From assembly GCF_041381155.1 (NCBI RefSeq), contig NC_091144.1, forward strand, positions 31,366,980-31,430,979: a DNA stretch of 64,000 nt, given 5' to 3'. Source of the DNA: Argopecten irradians (taxonomy: Eukaryota > Mollusca > Bivalvia > Pectinida > Pectinidae). Within the stretch, counting starts at the first letter, position 1; the number at the start of each line of letters is the position of its first letter. Positions 1 through 12,508 of the stretch are shown one piece after another. Both the position numbers and the translations under genes were made by a program. Under the pieces are notes generated by a model. The model worked only from the letters and a program-made list of their open reading frames with translations, was not told the origin of the DNA and searched no databases.

Positions 1-1101
1 GTGTTAAATAGGCCTACATTGTCTGATGGAAGTCATAAGATTTGCAATCGTAATGGCCGCCATTTTGGAATTTGGTAATTGTAATAAAGGAGTCGGATAG
101 GTATAACAAATCCGGATTTAAATTAAATTTTATAAATGCTGTATGGCCTACTACTCAAATGTCAATAAATTGTACTAGATCTAGTATAAAAACAATTTGT
201 ATTGAAATTTTATGAACAGAGAATTTTTTTTCTCTAAAACATAATTAAATGTAATAATTTAATTAGTATGTCAAAAGATTTTTATTAGTATTTTAGGCAT
301 GCATATAGCTAGTTGTTTTGAGAACAAGCTCACAATAAAATGATAATTATTTATAATTTTGAACCCTGTTCCATCAATTTAAAGAGGTATTTAATACTAT
401 TTAAATCTCTGATCTAGATAAGTATCTTTAGAAATAGTTCAAGTATACAAATATATTAACTTAGTATTATTATTTTTTGTTACAGTTAGATGGCCGCATA
501 CTTATACTCAAGTCATCAATTTTTTTTACCTTTTGTTTTGTAATAATTGGAGAAATTTATGTTTGTGTACATCAAGCATAAAAAATGTCTCTTTTAGGTA
601 TGATTTATTAATGCTTTATTTGTACATTTTAAAATCCAGAAGTAAAAAAACTGTTGAAAACTCAAGATGGCACAAAACAAAAGTATCGTATCGAAAATAA
701 TCGAATCGAGAGGCATGTATCGTGATACGTATCGTATCGGAGTACTGGTGTATCGTTGCAGCCCTAAAAAATACAAGTTCAAAGTTGACGAAATTACGGA
801 AAGATACAGTTTAATTCCTGAAATCAGCAGCTCTCCTCATATCATGATCATTAGCTTATTAATAATCAAATGATATAGATAATAGATCTAACACAATATA
901 TATATAATACACTAGAATCTGTTAGACTTACAAGATAAAGGTTTTATGATCCTGTTTGCAGGTTACTATTCACTTTATAGCTTTTTCATCTGGAAAGGAG
1001 TGGATTTTATGATAATGAAAAAAATAATTGCAAGTTTACTGCGAATGAAACACCCTAATAGATCTGATGTACATGGTCCTTTTCAATTTCATTTTTTACA
1101 G
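1..1101. other. AT-rich sequence upstream of first visible exon
   Basis: I see no gene here that I can support. Because 1101 ends in a good 3' splice site (T-rich tract, then ACAG), this stretch is most simply the intron before the giant exon. A run at 781-870 on the plus strand reads as a plausible peptide for about 28 codons, but no splice sites or homology support it. Upstream exon(s) of the 1102-10902 gene, including its start codon, should lie further left. Confidence 0.5.
680..770. repeat. Possible hAT-like transposon end
   Basis: This short stretch is dense in TATCGTATCG words and ends in a sequence whose reverse complement begins AGGGCTGCAACGATACACC. That resembles the CAGGGCTGCAACG-type termini I associate with hAT-family non-autonomous elements. 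No matching opposite end or 8-bp target duplication was found, so it would be a fragment. The family call rests on memory of motif style. Confidence 0.3.
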
Positions 1102-4100
1102 AAAATGACATTGTCCAGTCTGAAATAGATGAGTCTGGAAACCTGGTGTTTTACCTTATGCCAGGGAAGTCATCACAACAGAGCCCTACAACAGATCTGA
1201 TGTACAATTTAGTCAACGAGCAGGGACACTGCCAACAAATAGGTGCTAGTAGTACTGTCATGGACTCTCATCAGCTGATGGCCCACCCCGATGCTAGCGT
1301 ATCCCTGGCCACAAAGGGAACAGATTACCAGTATACTGCACCAGCGACACCTGTACAAAGCTACCAAGTACTACCAAGCACCTCAAATTCCAATAAAGTT
1401 CTTGTGGAGAGGGTTAATTCAGTTGAGCATAATCCACCCAGTAGCTTCAGTTCTACAATCTCGGCAGACATGTTGAACAGTACTAACACCGACATTTTCA
1501 CATCAAATGAAGCACCTCAACTAGGTGTCAGTGCTACTGGACAAGTTAACAGCTATCCATCCGATAACCATGGCAATATGATGTCCTTCGCCAATACGTA
1601 TGTGTCTCTCCATAGCCAAACACTGCAGGTTCAGCCCACTGTTGAAGAAGTGCAGCTTTTGAGCCATTTAAGTGCAGAGACTCTGGAATCTTTGCAGTCC
1701 ATATTTGATGTAGATGTAGACAACACAATTACTACTACAACTGACGAACTATTGGAGTCGGCATTGGAACCAACAGAACATACAACAATTAGCAGTCAAA
1801 GTAACTCACTCCAAACACTACAAAGTGGTCAAGGCTTAAGACTTACTCCCAAAAAGCAGTCATCAAGTCCTTTGCGTCGATCAAAGCGTATTTCTTTGAA
1901 GTCCTATGATTTTACAAAATATACATATCCTGATGAGGAACCGATCAACAGAAAAGAACAAAAAAAATTGAAAAAACAAGAATTAACCGGTAATGAAGTT
2001 TTCATGAGTCCAGAGGATGCCAGCATAGTAAAGAAAAGTGTGAGTAATTATCGACCAGACTTCTCTTCATATCCCGAGTTTTGTAGATGTGTTGCTAGAC
2101 CGAAAGGAACCGACATTCCTGTGGAACAAATATGGCTGCACCATAACCAGATGTATTATTTGCCACAGATAAGCATTATGGTGATAAGCTACGAGGAATT
2201 TGTTGGGTTCCTGCGTAAGGATGTATGGTATGTTAGTGTTGGCGAGATAACACACCGACTCATACCAAAATGTAGGAACGAGGTCGAGTCTTATCTCATC
2301 AAAAATGTGTGTGACAAACAGTTTCTTTCACCAGAGGAAATTGAATACCTCAAGCAGAGAAAGTGTGTCAACCAAGGCATGAAATCTGGTATCATGATAT
2401 CTCTCCGGTCCTTCCGAGTAATGTGCAAGGAGCTTTTGAGAACAAAATCATTCATACAAGCGCCAACAACAGGACTGTCAAATGCCGCTCATGGAAACAT
2501 CTACAGGAAGCTGTTTGAGATGAACACCAGGTGTTCCAAATGTGGTGGTGCTGTTGAAGACGCTAAATCAGTTGATAGATACATACTGATTGATGTTGGT
2601 GTGGAAGCAAAAACTTGTAACCAAGTGCAGGCTGTTGTACAGCAGGGCGTTCCTGTTGAGAAGAGTATGCATGTTGGAGAGGTTGCCATTGCAAAAGTAT
2701 TCTTCCAATGTTTCAAGCTAGAAGAATTAACCTATATCTCCCTCAAGGAAATCGTTGAGTGTCAGATGTTCAGCCTTCAAGTACTTCAGTCGCGACTTGT
2801 GCAGCTACAATACCGGCCCCGCCCTGCACCAGCATCCATTGATTATTACTTCTCCAACGTTTGCTCGATTGTGAGTCAGACACTATGGATTGACCTGATG
2901 ACGTTGCGTTGTGTCTGCTGTATGAGCCGACTTCGCTCTCCAACAGCGAACAACGAAATATTGCAACAATTGTTCTCAAGGGGCCAGTACACCTGTTCAT
3001 TTAACAGGGAAATAATCGCTATTGACGACTACGACTCCGCCAACAATGACACAGTGTATACACTGGATCCACATACGTACAAGATTACCACCAGGCATAA
3101 CTACACACAAGCTACAGGTACAGGTCAGAAGGATGAGAAAAAGCAGGAAACAGATGTGAAATGTGAACTTCCTTTAATGAAACCGAAATCCAAAAAAATG
3201 AACCCTGGTAAGGTGACTAAAGTCAAATGTTCCCCTCCGAAACTGGAGTCCCAGCTATCGACCCTCAAGCCAGGGGTGTACTATTTTTCAGACAAAAATA
3301 GCATTGTTGACTTTTTGAAAGACGGGTCTGAGGATGTTGCTATTCCAGAAAAGAAGCAAGCAGTGACTGACAACAAAATGTCCTATTCAAACTCTGTGCA
3401 GTTTCAAGTCAGGCCTGCTCCCAACAAAATACCACATCTTTTAAGAAACGGTATAAGAACCTCGAACAACCTAGCCAAAAAAGCAAAACGACAGGGAATG
3501 CCCAAGAGAGGCTTTAAGAGAAAGTTAAAAGAAGTGGAAATGGACAGAAACATGGAATATTTGAGAAATGATTCCTGTCGAGAGGAAGGTATTGCAATTG
3601 AAAACGATGTATCAAGTTCAGTGCCATTTAATGCTCCTCTCCCATCCTCATTATGTGGTCAGTACGAAAGTTGTGCATCAGGGTCAAATATTCCATCAAA
3701 GCATCACTTCAGTCGTAGCGCAGCAGAGAGTCCAGAAGTCCAGAACAAAAATGTGGATAGTACAGCAACCAACAATATTGAAGAGGAGTTTGAATATTCG
3801 CACAATGGAATCGAAAGACTGTCTTCCGAAAGCATTACATACTCGGAAAAACAGGGCAACACACACTTGGAAATGCAGGGCAATCATGATGACCCTGATG
3901 AGCTTCAGCTCGATATGGAAGACTTTTGTAGTGACAATGACATGGAAGAGGAATCCTCCTATTTGGACGCGGATGATAAGGCCAATAATAACGTGTCTTA
4001 TTGCAAAACATCTTCAGCGCCGAAGCATACTGGATTCTCCTCTCCAGATCAACTCTCATCAAAATGTCCAAGTATAAAAAGTCTGTCTACATCAACACCT

Positions 4101-7100
4101 CAGCCTTCAAGTAAAGGGAATGAAAGAACTCCAAGAAAAACACCCCATTCGTCGGGATCTGCATCACAAAATATTTCTGTCGAAGGAAGAACTAGTAATT
4201 ATGAGCATCCATTTTCGGACGTCCAGCCCTCAAGTCAGGAGAGACTATCTCTTGCATGTGATGGCAACACATCATTGTCTCCGTTCAAATTCGATATCAG
4301 TGATAGTGCTTTAGAGGAAACTGGAAAAACAGGTTTGTTTTCAACGCCATGTTCATCACCAATTCTTGATAGAAAATTTGACAAAAAGGGGAAAACTCCA
4401 AAAATGGAGAGATTGTATAATAAGTGTGCTTTGTTAGACACTTCATCTGGTGCAGATGAGTCTTTGCATGTGTTAGCGACAGTAGCAACAGATCTTGAAA
4501 CATTAGACGAAACTTCTTCACAATCCAATTCATCAGAGAGACTTGATCCGTCTGTTTTAGATTCAGAAATTAACAAAGACAACGGGGTTGGTTCGAAAGT
4601 AGCGACAAAACGAGACATTCTAGTGCAGTTTCTCAGGCAAATAGTGCAAGATATTGAAGTCAGCAATAGCTTATCATCAGGGAGCCGTGTCTTAGTGAAA
4701 TTCCAAGAGACGGCGAAACATCATTATCCTGGTAAGTCCATGAATGTTTATTAAAGGATTTGTGCAGCCAAAAATTTTTTTTTATAATACGTCAGGATAT
4801 TGCTTTAGATGAATGAAAAATTAAGTCCCACCCAACGAATCGCCTAGCTTTTAGCGCTATCGGTTGGTTTTGGTCGTGATTTACGGGTAGTGTCAACTAC
4901 GGTTCAGAGATAATGAGCTAGGCGGTCACGTGGTCTTGTGATGTCAGAGTAGTCCGCGGCTACACAAGGTAAGCCTAGTACTATGCATCTATACAGCACA
5001 TATACATATACGTTAGATCTACAATTTGAGTTTTTCGAGTAAATGGTTATTCTAGCTTTATGATGTAGATATTTTCAGTTTCAAAACATTCCATTTACAC
5101 CAATTCAAATATTCAAACAAGTATATATCTAACTTTAGATAAGATAATCAGTCCAATTTGATAGCGATATCAAAACGATGTTTGGATCAGTCTGGACTGA
5201 GATTTAGATAGAATATTACATGTATGTAAATTTCTGTGTAATGAAAAACGGTATAATGTAACACTATCTTTATACGAGTAAAATCACAAAAATAAGCATG
5301 AATATATCTATGATGCGTGTTTTTATTTCAAACTTCTGCCATAATGATGCAAAAACGGCACAGTTTTTGAGTAAAAATAAAATGTAGACGGTTGTCAGTT
5401 ATGTGATATTGGAGTAACAGTACCGATCTTATACCGAAAATAATACGTATATCTATATTGTTGCCTTTGAAACTTTATCCATAACGTTCACTAAAAAGCA
5501 GAAATACATCAATGATATTTCTGATATAGGTTTTATAATTACAGTATAAGTGTAGATTTAAAAAAACAACCCATTATTTAAAAATTAAACTAATCCTTAA
5601 AATAGCCTATTCATTGTCGAGCCTTTTGTATATCATACAGAGATTTAAACAGTGTGATATATGAACATACTTAGTGATATTTAAATTAGTATATTTAGTG
5701 TGGTAATGCTGTAACCCTTCTTGTATGACTATACATGTAGATTCGAAAACGGTGAAAATACATGCTTAGAATTCTTACTTATACCTTAGAAATTACGGAA
5801 GATTGCTATATATGCCACGATTCTGTTATTACAGTACTTGACTGGAATAATTTTTAAGGTCAAACCTTTAGTTGAAATAGTTCTTAGAACCATTTTTGTT
5901 TCTGAATAAGTCAACTTCCATTATTATTTTATCTGTGTACGACATATATATATATATGTTTGTGTAATATATATTCCTAGGTATGATCAGGGATATTTTA
6001 TTTCCATTTACTTTTACATCTTCATTTAAAAATGGAGGTGACAATAAAATACCTAGAGCATATAGATGTACGGGGTTTCCATAATTCAAATCGCAATCCA
6101 ATTAACGGATGTCCTAGCCTGATTGACAGTAAGACAATATCAAATACCCGATATAGTCCACCGAATAGCAAATTGCTCGCGGCCTTGTAATTACAGGTGA
6201 GTTCGATGAATGGCGTTGTGTACAGGTATACAACATCCTGGTCCAGGTATTACATAACCATCAAACCAAAGGCATGGCTAATTATATATTTATATCGGTG
6301 TATCTCTTCGTATATCGATTAAAAATCGAACATGACCGCACTGTCTTATCAAAACAGTTTGTTTTGCTTAATATTTCAATATTTTTGATCTTTTATAATA
6401 TCAAAAATAAATTCTCTACTACATGTTGAAACGTATTACGGAATTGTAATAAATGTATCTCAATTTATTCGGTTAGAAACCCACAACACATATGTTTGTA
6501 ATGATCAATCATCGGTGTGTACGTATGTCAAGCATCATATCCTCGATGCTTTAATCAAGGATTTCTTAAATTTACTTGTAACGTAAAATTTCATTTTACA
6601 GTCACAATCTTTGCAATTCACAGTGTATCAAAGATACAGACTACAGGAAAATATTATCTTATTAAAGCTTATTCGTTGCTGAACTCCTCGACAAAAAAAA
6701 ATCCGAAACTTTTATTTCTGTGTGGGTTTTCTTTCATAATTACACGAAGATACCTGCTATTAGAGCATACAAAATGTAAATTAGAGTATTTGAAACATCG
6801 AATTTCACTCTTTTAATTATTTACATTCGAGACAAAGTTATTGTACGAATAATTATAACTTCACTCAAAAGTAATCATAAAAAAATCGTTGATCGGTTTT
6901 TCCTGTGACCGTTGATATAAGCGTTATCACATCAGTTATAGTACAGCTATAAGCCACTGACTATTATGACGTCTCACGCTTTAGAGCTAGAAAATATGCA
7001 TAATCGGGTGGTCAGAAAATTTGACCTCGATATTGACGGCTTACGGGTTAATCCGGTCGCGCGGGGTACGGAGAGGTTTCTACACGTGCTAATAAAGCCA

Positions 7101-10100
7101 TTTCCAGCATAAACTGAAATCATCATTTTTGACTGCACAAATCCTTTAATTATATCCGTCAACGATATTTGTTAGCCTTCAGAAAATATTGAAAGAATAA
7201 TGGTTCAAATGGTAATCCTGTGGTTGACACAAGAACATTCAAATTGAAATAATCTGAACACATGTGTACATAAAAACCTCAATTATTTTGTCAAATGTTT
7301 TACTGACTTGGAGACAATTCCAATATAATAATGTTTGGCTACAATGAAGTATTTCTAGTTGTGCATATTTCCGAAAACATTAAGTTTGTAAAAAAAAAGA
7401 TCTTTTCAATTAATTTTTAAAATTTTGGACATTTTTTTAAAAAGTTTTTAATTTAATTTTAATTTTAAATTATGTCATGGTGCGTTGTCCGTCTGTCCAT
7501 CAATGTTTCCTTTATATCGACATATGGCCATTAGTCATAAAGTTGTGCGTGGATTTAAACCAAGTTTGGCCAGAAAAATCCTCTGGGTTATGGGAACAGA
7601 ATTAATATAAATTTTGCCTCTGATGTGTCTGTCAGTCACTTGTAATTTATAAATTTCTATTTACCAGCCCTTTGGAATGAGTCAGGACAGACCAGATTGA
7701 AGAAGTTAGCAAAACTATTGGCTCTCAGTGTTCCTTTCAGGTAAGTAAAGCTTCAGGAAGTCTTCATGTTTCAAAGAAAAACAAGAATTGTTGATTTGTA
7801 ATGAGTCATAATTTGATCAAAGATAGAACAACATATTAAATATTTATGTTGTTAATTTGTTTAAAAGTGTTTAAATGCATGTAGATGTGATTTGTTTTCT
7901 TGCCTTTTGCTTAATTTGAAACTAATGTTTTGCTTGTTTTCTGCATAAAGGGAATTTGGATGTGTGGTTTGCCCGTTATATTGCTATGGGATGGGGTGTG
8001 CTTGTTTGGTGTCTTCATACTTCACTGAGATAGCACTATAAAAAGAACAAGAGATCCTCTTTTACGAAAAGACACAACACATCTATATCTCAGTCTCCCA
8101 AAACATGCACTTTACACATGCAGCACAAAGCATGCATGGGAGGCCGTACTTACATAACTGATGCTGTTAATTATACTAGGATGTTAATTTAATCAAACAA
8201 ATATCTGCAACTAGCAAATCATCAACAGTGTCTGACAGCATTTTTCATTGCTATTGAATTTATTTTCTGGACTGAAAAACATTATTGACAAGGTGGCTTA
8301 ATTCTGGTACGATTTATATTTTGTAGCCCTACCAAAGAATTTTCCTCCTAGCTGTGACCTGATGTGGAAATCTCAAGTTTCCTGGATTGAAGATTAGGTC
8401 AAATGATATTGCATAACTTGTGATTAAGTATTAAAGTATTTTATTTCTGTCATTCCGGTTTAAAAGTATTTTCAAGCACTGTGCCATGGAAAGAATAGTG
8501 GCATATAAATGGTGTTACCTGATCATGAGTTGTTGTCCTGTCCCGGACATTTCTGTGTTTTATAGATATACGTCTCCCCTAAGGTTTATATCACAGACAA
8601 TAGACAAGTAAATTTTTAGAAATTTTTAAGTGTGCCAAATACGTTAAATCAGAAGTCAAATTAGTTCTTCAGTCAGTTTATTATAGCAGTTTTTAGGCAC
8701 TGTTTATATATTTTAATCACGCCATACTCCTTGGAGTTTGTAATTCTGACTTTTGATAATGCCTGAAAAATATTTTGCTTGCTGAATTGTGCCAAAGTTA
8801 CAAAATCAAAAAATCACAACGATTGCTCACCGCGTCCAAAGGACCAAGGGGTGATATTGCTATACTATGGTGGCATATGTCGTCTGTCAGCAACAAATTA
8901 ACCATTAATAACCCCTGATCAGAATTTAAACAAATAACAGGTGGGTATTCATTCATATTACTGTAGCCGTGTTCAAAGCTGTGAATATTGCTTATATATC
9001 ACCAGTACTAAGATTGAAGTGGCATCACTATGGTGCAATGGTTCAAAATTTTACAAATGGTTGAGTTAATCCTAAAGGAACCTGAAGGACTGAGTCACGG
9101 TTGGATGCACACTTGTTTAATTTGTCATTAGCTCACTTGCCGGTGAGCTTATATCATGGCCTGGCGTCCGACCGCTGTCAACATTTCCTTTAAATTGATA
9201 CCAGTCATAGAGTTCCACTTCGATTGTAACCTCCTTTGGCGAGAAACATCCTTGGGGAAAGGGGAAAAAAGTTTGTAAAAATGTTGACTCTGACCCCCTG
9301 GGGGCAGGGTGGGGGGGCAGGAACAGCCTTGGAGGAAGTAGAAAATGTTTGTATAAATTTTGGCTCCGCCCCCCCGTTGGCAGGAGGAACTGGGTCCAAT
9401 AGGAGATATAGAGGTTAATTCTTTAAATCGCGACTAATCATAGTGTTCTGTATGGATTGTAACCAAATTTGGCCAGGAACAACCATGGAGGAAGGGAACA
9501 GGTTTGTATAAATTTTGGCTCTGACCCCCGGGGGTAGGAGGGGCAGGGTCTGACAGGGAAATTAAAGAGTTTAATATTTAAATTCCTTCAAAAAAGAAAC
9601 AATGATCTTGTAATACAGTATTCAGAGCATTACTTGGCATTACAACCAGGTGAGCGATATAGACCCTCTGTGCCCCTTGGTTTTAATACATGCTGGAGTT
9701 TGAAATTGTGAAAGTGCCTCAATGATCTGCAAAACAGGAGTAATTTTCCAATGCTGTTGCAACAAAACATGTTCAGCAGGGGGCAGCAGGTGGTCAGTTA
9801 GCAACATCTCTTACCATATTTGACCCAAAAAGTGCCCCCGTCCTGATATGCACACCTTCCCCCTTTTTGATGTCTCAATTTTACTTTCATTGACTTAATT
9901 GGGTCAAATATTGTACATTGGTCTGGTGGAAATTTAATTTTGATTTTGTAAAAAAAAATGGTAATTTTGATTGTATATTGAGCTTCATGCGAATGTCAAT
10001 TCTGAATGGGAATTACAATACAACCTGTCAGTATTGACCCTTGTCTAATCCCTGAATATTCCACCTTAATTGTGTGACATTTTCCTTTTGGTATGCAATA

Positions 10101-10902
10101 AAATCCTGTATATGTTTATCATGATTCCCGTCAATCCTGGTTATTGAGTTTCATGTGAATGTTAATTCTAAATGGGAATTGAAATATAACTGTCAAAACT
10201 GACCTTTGTTTTAATCTGGATCCAGGCACTATTGTATGGAATTTTACTTCTTATATGCTATGTAATAAAATCCTGTATATGGAAGTCTGTTAAAAAGTCC
10301 CTGTATTTCACATAACTTCATAATTCACTGTAAGTCTGTAAAATTTTGTTTGTTTTTAAGTCGTATATGAATTTTCTCTTTTATATATGACTTCTACTTT
10401 TCAGTAATATTGTTCATTTTATGAATGTGTAATAAGGACATCCAACAGTTTCAAATGGTGTATTCATTAATGTGTGGTATTAAAAGGGGAGAATTTGTTG
10501 ATTATTTAGTTACATGGACACAACTATATAATTTATATATATATTTGGCTGTTTAGTTTTCCCTGATAAAACATAATGAATCTTTGGAGGGAAGCATTTG
10601 ATTTGTTACGTTGAAGTTCTGTAGATTTATCATTGTTTTTGTAAAACTTGACTTAGGTAGAATTGTAACCCTGGAAGTGTTTTTAGGAAAATGTAAAGAT
10701 TATGTAGAAGTAGATATATTTTCTTTGTTTTACTGTTTTAAGATTTTATTTTGAAATAATGGCTAGGTGCTATGTTATGAAAAGCTGCATTCAGATACTT
10801 CGTTAAAGTTGTGTAGAAGATAGTATGTTGCACAAAATTTCTCTCTGCAGTTGGTTGTTCTGTCCAGTATTACCAGGCAAGACATTAATCAGTTACTTTT
10901 AA
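1102..10902 (+). CDS. Unrecognised large, probably nuclear protein (3 exons, 5'-partial)
   Basis: Exons 1102-4731, 7668-7740 and 10851-10902 join in frame. The acceptor is TTTTTTACAG, the donors are G|GTAAGT and CAG|GTAAGT, and the second acceptor is TTTACCAG. The visible product is 1250 residues; entry at 1102 is mid-codon, so the start lies upstream. The N-terminal third is Ser/Thr/Gln-rich. A basic cluster (RRSKR, about 1878-1892) follows, then a compact conserved-looking region (about 2040-3060) with a CSKC pair at 2532 and a CVCC group at 2910, possibly a split zinc site. After that come a Lys-rich patch (about 3478-3534), an acidic stretch (about 3885-3980) and a long low-complexity tail. 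The join after HHYP gives an Ala codon, then LWNESGQTRLKKLAKLLA. The cysteine region faintly recalls the vertebrate C2orf42 family, but this is weak. The third exon is the least certain; an ATTAAA (10995) follows its stop. Confidence 0.72.
4751..7149. mobile_element. TTAA-flanked DNA transposon, non-autonomous, in intron
   Basis: The element runs 4755-7145 and is bounded on both sides by TTAA (4751-4754 and 7146-7149). Its ends are perfect 13-bp inverted repeats, AGGATTTGTGCAG at the left and CTGCACAAATCCT at the right. They extend to about 20 bp with one mismatch. TTAA target duplication is typical of piggyBac-like elements. I see no transposase reading frame, so it is non-autonomous or an internally replaced derivative. 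It starts 20 bp after a splice donor (4732) and fills most of the 2.9 kb intron. An alternative is two related short elements in opposite orientation. Confidence 0.7.
4815..4985. repeat. GC-richer block inside the TTAA element
   Basis: A stretch of about 170 bp of distinctly higher GC than its surroundings lies just inside the left end of the TTAA-flanked element. It has no reading frame and no tRNA-like boxes that I can defend. It resembles a dispersed mollusc repeat in style, but the family is not identified. Confidence 0.3.
8820..9690. repeat. Dispersed mollusc-type repeat block
   Basis: The block begins near GCTCACCGCGTCC and ends near GGTGAGCGATATAGACCC, so the two outer ends are partly inverted copies of one another (GCTCACC and GGTGAGC). 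Inside, a module of roughly 130-160 bp recurs two to three times. It contains a TTGTATAAATTTTGGCTC word next to runs of C and G (about 9260-9320, 9345-9390, 9505-9545). A non-autonomous DNA element is most likely. No protein is encoded. Confidence 0.45.
9976..10280 (+). repeat. Direct repeat pair, about 138 bp units
   Basis: Unit 1 (about 9976-10112) and unit 2 (about 10142-10280) share the order TATTGAG, TTCATG, GAATGT, AATTCT, AATGGGAATT, TGTCA, TTGACC-like and AATAAAATCCTGTATATG. They are visibly diverged, so this is an old local duplication. It contains no gene. Confidence 0.6.
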
Positions 10903-12449
10903 AAAAATGTGATATTCAGTAATCTTGTTTTTTCCCCTTGTAACAAATCTTGTGGAGAGGGAAGAAGGGATGTCTCGAATGTTGTTCGGTGTTAATTAAA
11001 GATTGACCTCATTGATAGTCTAGATGTCTGGGAACTTCATTTAATCATTAGGGGAAATGATCTGAAGTAATATTTCTACATTCCAAATTCCTATGGGTGG
11101 TTGTACAATTTCACATTTTGATGACATTCAACTTTTGGTAGAGTTATGGCCCTTTTAGTAGATATTTCATCCAGAACTTTGTACCAAGTAGATCTAATTT
11201 ACTACAGAAGCAATATTGCTCAAACCTGTCGTTAAGAATTAATATACAGCTGTACCATTTCATTTTTCAGTCTAAAGATGATAATGCTATACGTGATTGT
11301 ATGAAAATTAGTGTCAGGATTTATACATGTGTATACAAATGCTGATAAGTGTAAGGAAGTGCTAGATCTGTTGGCATTTGCCTGGCTAGTTCTGTTATTC
11401 TATAAAAATGTTCTTCTTGTAAACAATATTTTGTTATCATGAATCTAAACATACTGAAAATGAGTTCCAAGAAGAATTTTAACAATGCATAGATACAATG
11501 TGTGTTAAAACATATTTGTCCAGACTATTATGATATAAAAAATAATTTTAATATCAACCTTTCAAACTACAGTGTAATTTTTACAAAGGAATGTACATTT
11601 TATTACATTATGCTTAAGTATAGTGGTTAAAATATTTACTTTCAAACGAATGATCAATACGTTATACGCTGCATTGGAACATAGTATAGCATTTACTTGG
11701 ATAGTGTTCTACAAAAAATCTCATTCAAAGGGCATTACTTATATGTATAACGATTTTATGTATATTAGTTAGTTAAAGTTGCTCCACCGCTGACAGAATA
11801 TAAACGATACCCCTCATTTGAACAATAACTGAGTTATAATCGTGTCTATGTATGTGTCTAATTAACACAAAACTGTTTTTGGTGGGTGCACAATCAGTAC
11901 TTAATTCCATATACCTGTAGGTCATAGTGCCAAGGAATTTTTTCGTAACGCAATTAATTTTTCTAATATTTTATGTTAAATAAAGAAGCTCAAACTTTTA
12001 ACTAGTGGTAATAGTGTAAAGTAAGTACCTTTTGTAACTGATCATGAGGAAAAATACTAATTTGTCTGCTCCTGTTTTTGATGGGGAAAAATACCATTGG
12101 TCGGCGATGGAGCATCTTTAAATGTACTGTGTCTGGTATGTGATCTTAACATGGAAAACAAGCCAAATGAATGTTTTTTTGTCAATAACTGATGTTTGCA
12201 TTTAATTTGATTTATATTGTGTATTGATTTTAAGGTCACCTTCAAAGAAGTGTCAAAATGACCTATTCTAGTTGTTTACCAATTGTCATCTGTTTCCATG
12301 TCTGAATTCTGTGAAACCCCTACACCAATTTATGCGTAACTAAAGTTTTGAAGATTGTTTTTCTCGATCTTAAGTCAACTATAACAGTACTAGTGTGATC
12401 TTAACACTATCTTTATTCTTCATTGCTATAAAGGTAATACCATTCTGAC

Positions 12450-12508
12450 TATCAGAGTTATCTCCCTTCTTTTGTAATGGAATAAAACCAAGGGAAGTAA
12501 CTCTGATA
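12450..12508. repeat. Short hairpin element (MITE remnant)
   Basis: Arms ATCAGAGTTATCTCCCTT (from about 12450) and AAGGGAAGTAACTCTGAT (to about 12508) are near-perfect inverted copies with a loop of about 20 nt. The unit 2 counterpart near 28699-28757 has lost part of the right arm. A related degenerate copy lies near 51942-51992 inside copy C. Confidence 0.5.

Larger units (their letters stand above)
7741..10850 (+). other. Intron 2 of the large gene, repeat-rich
   Basis: No coding exon is visible between the donor at 7741 and the acceptor at 10850. The intron holds a divergent dispersed-repeat block (about 8820-9690), a pair of direct repeats of about 138 bp (9976-10280) and AT-rich sequence. 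Small open frames at 9205-9418 on both strands come from a G/C-homopolymer-rich part of the repeat and are not genes. Confidence 0.55.

Noticed and set aside
667-873. 68-codon frame as an upstream exon of the large gene
   Set aside because: Much of it overlaps a TATCGTATCG-type repeat, and it has no donor in the phase needed to join exon 1102.
9205-9418. Overlapping 60-64 codon frames on both strands
   Set aside because: They are shadows in a G/C-run-rich dispersed repeat inside an intron.
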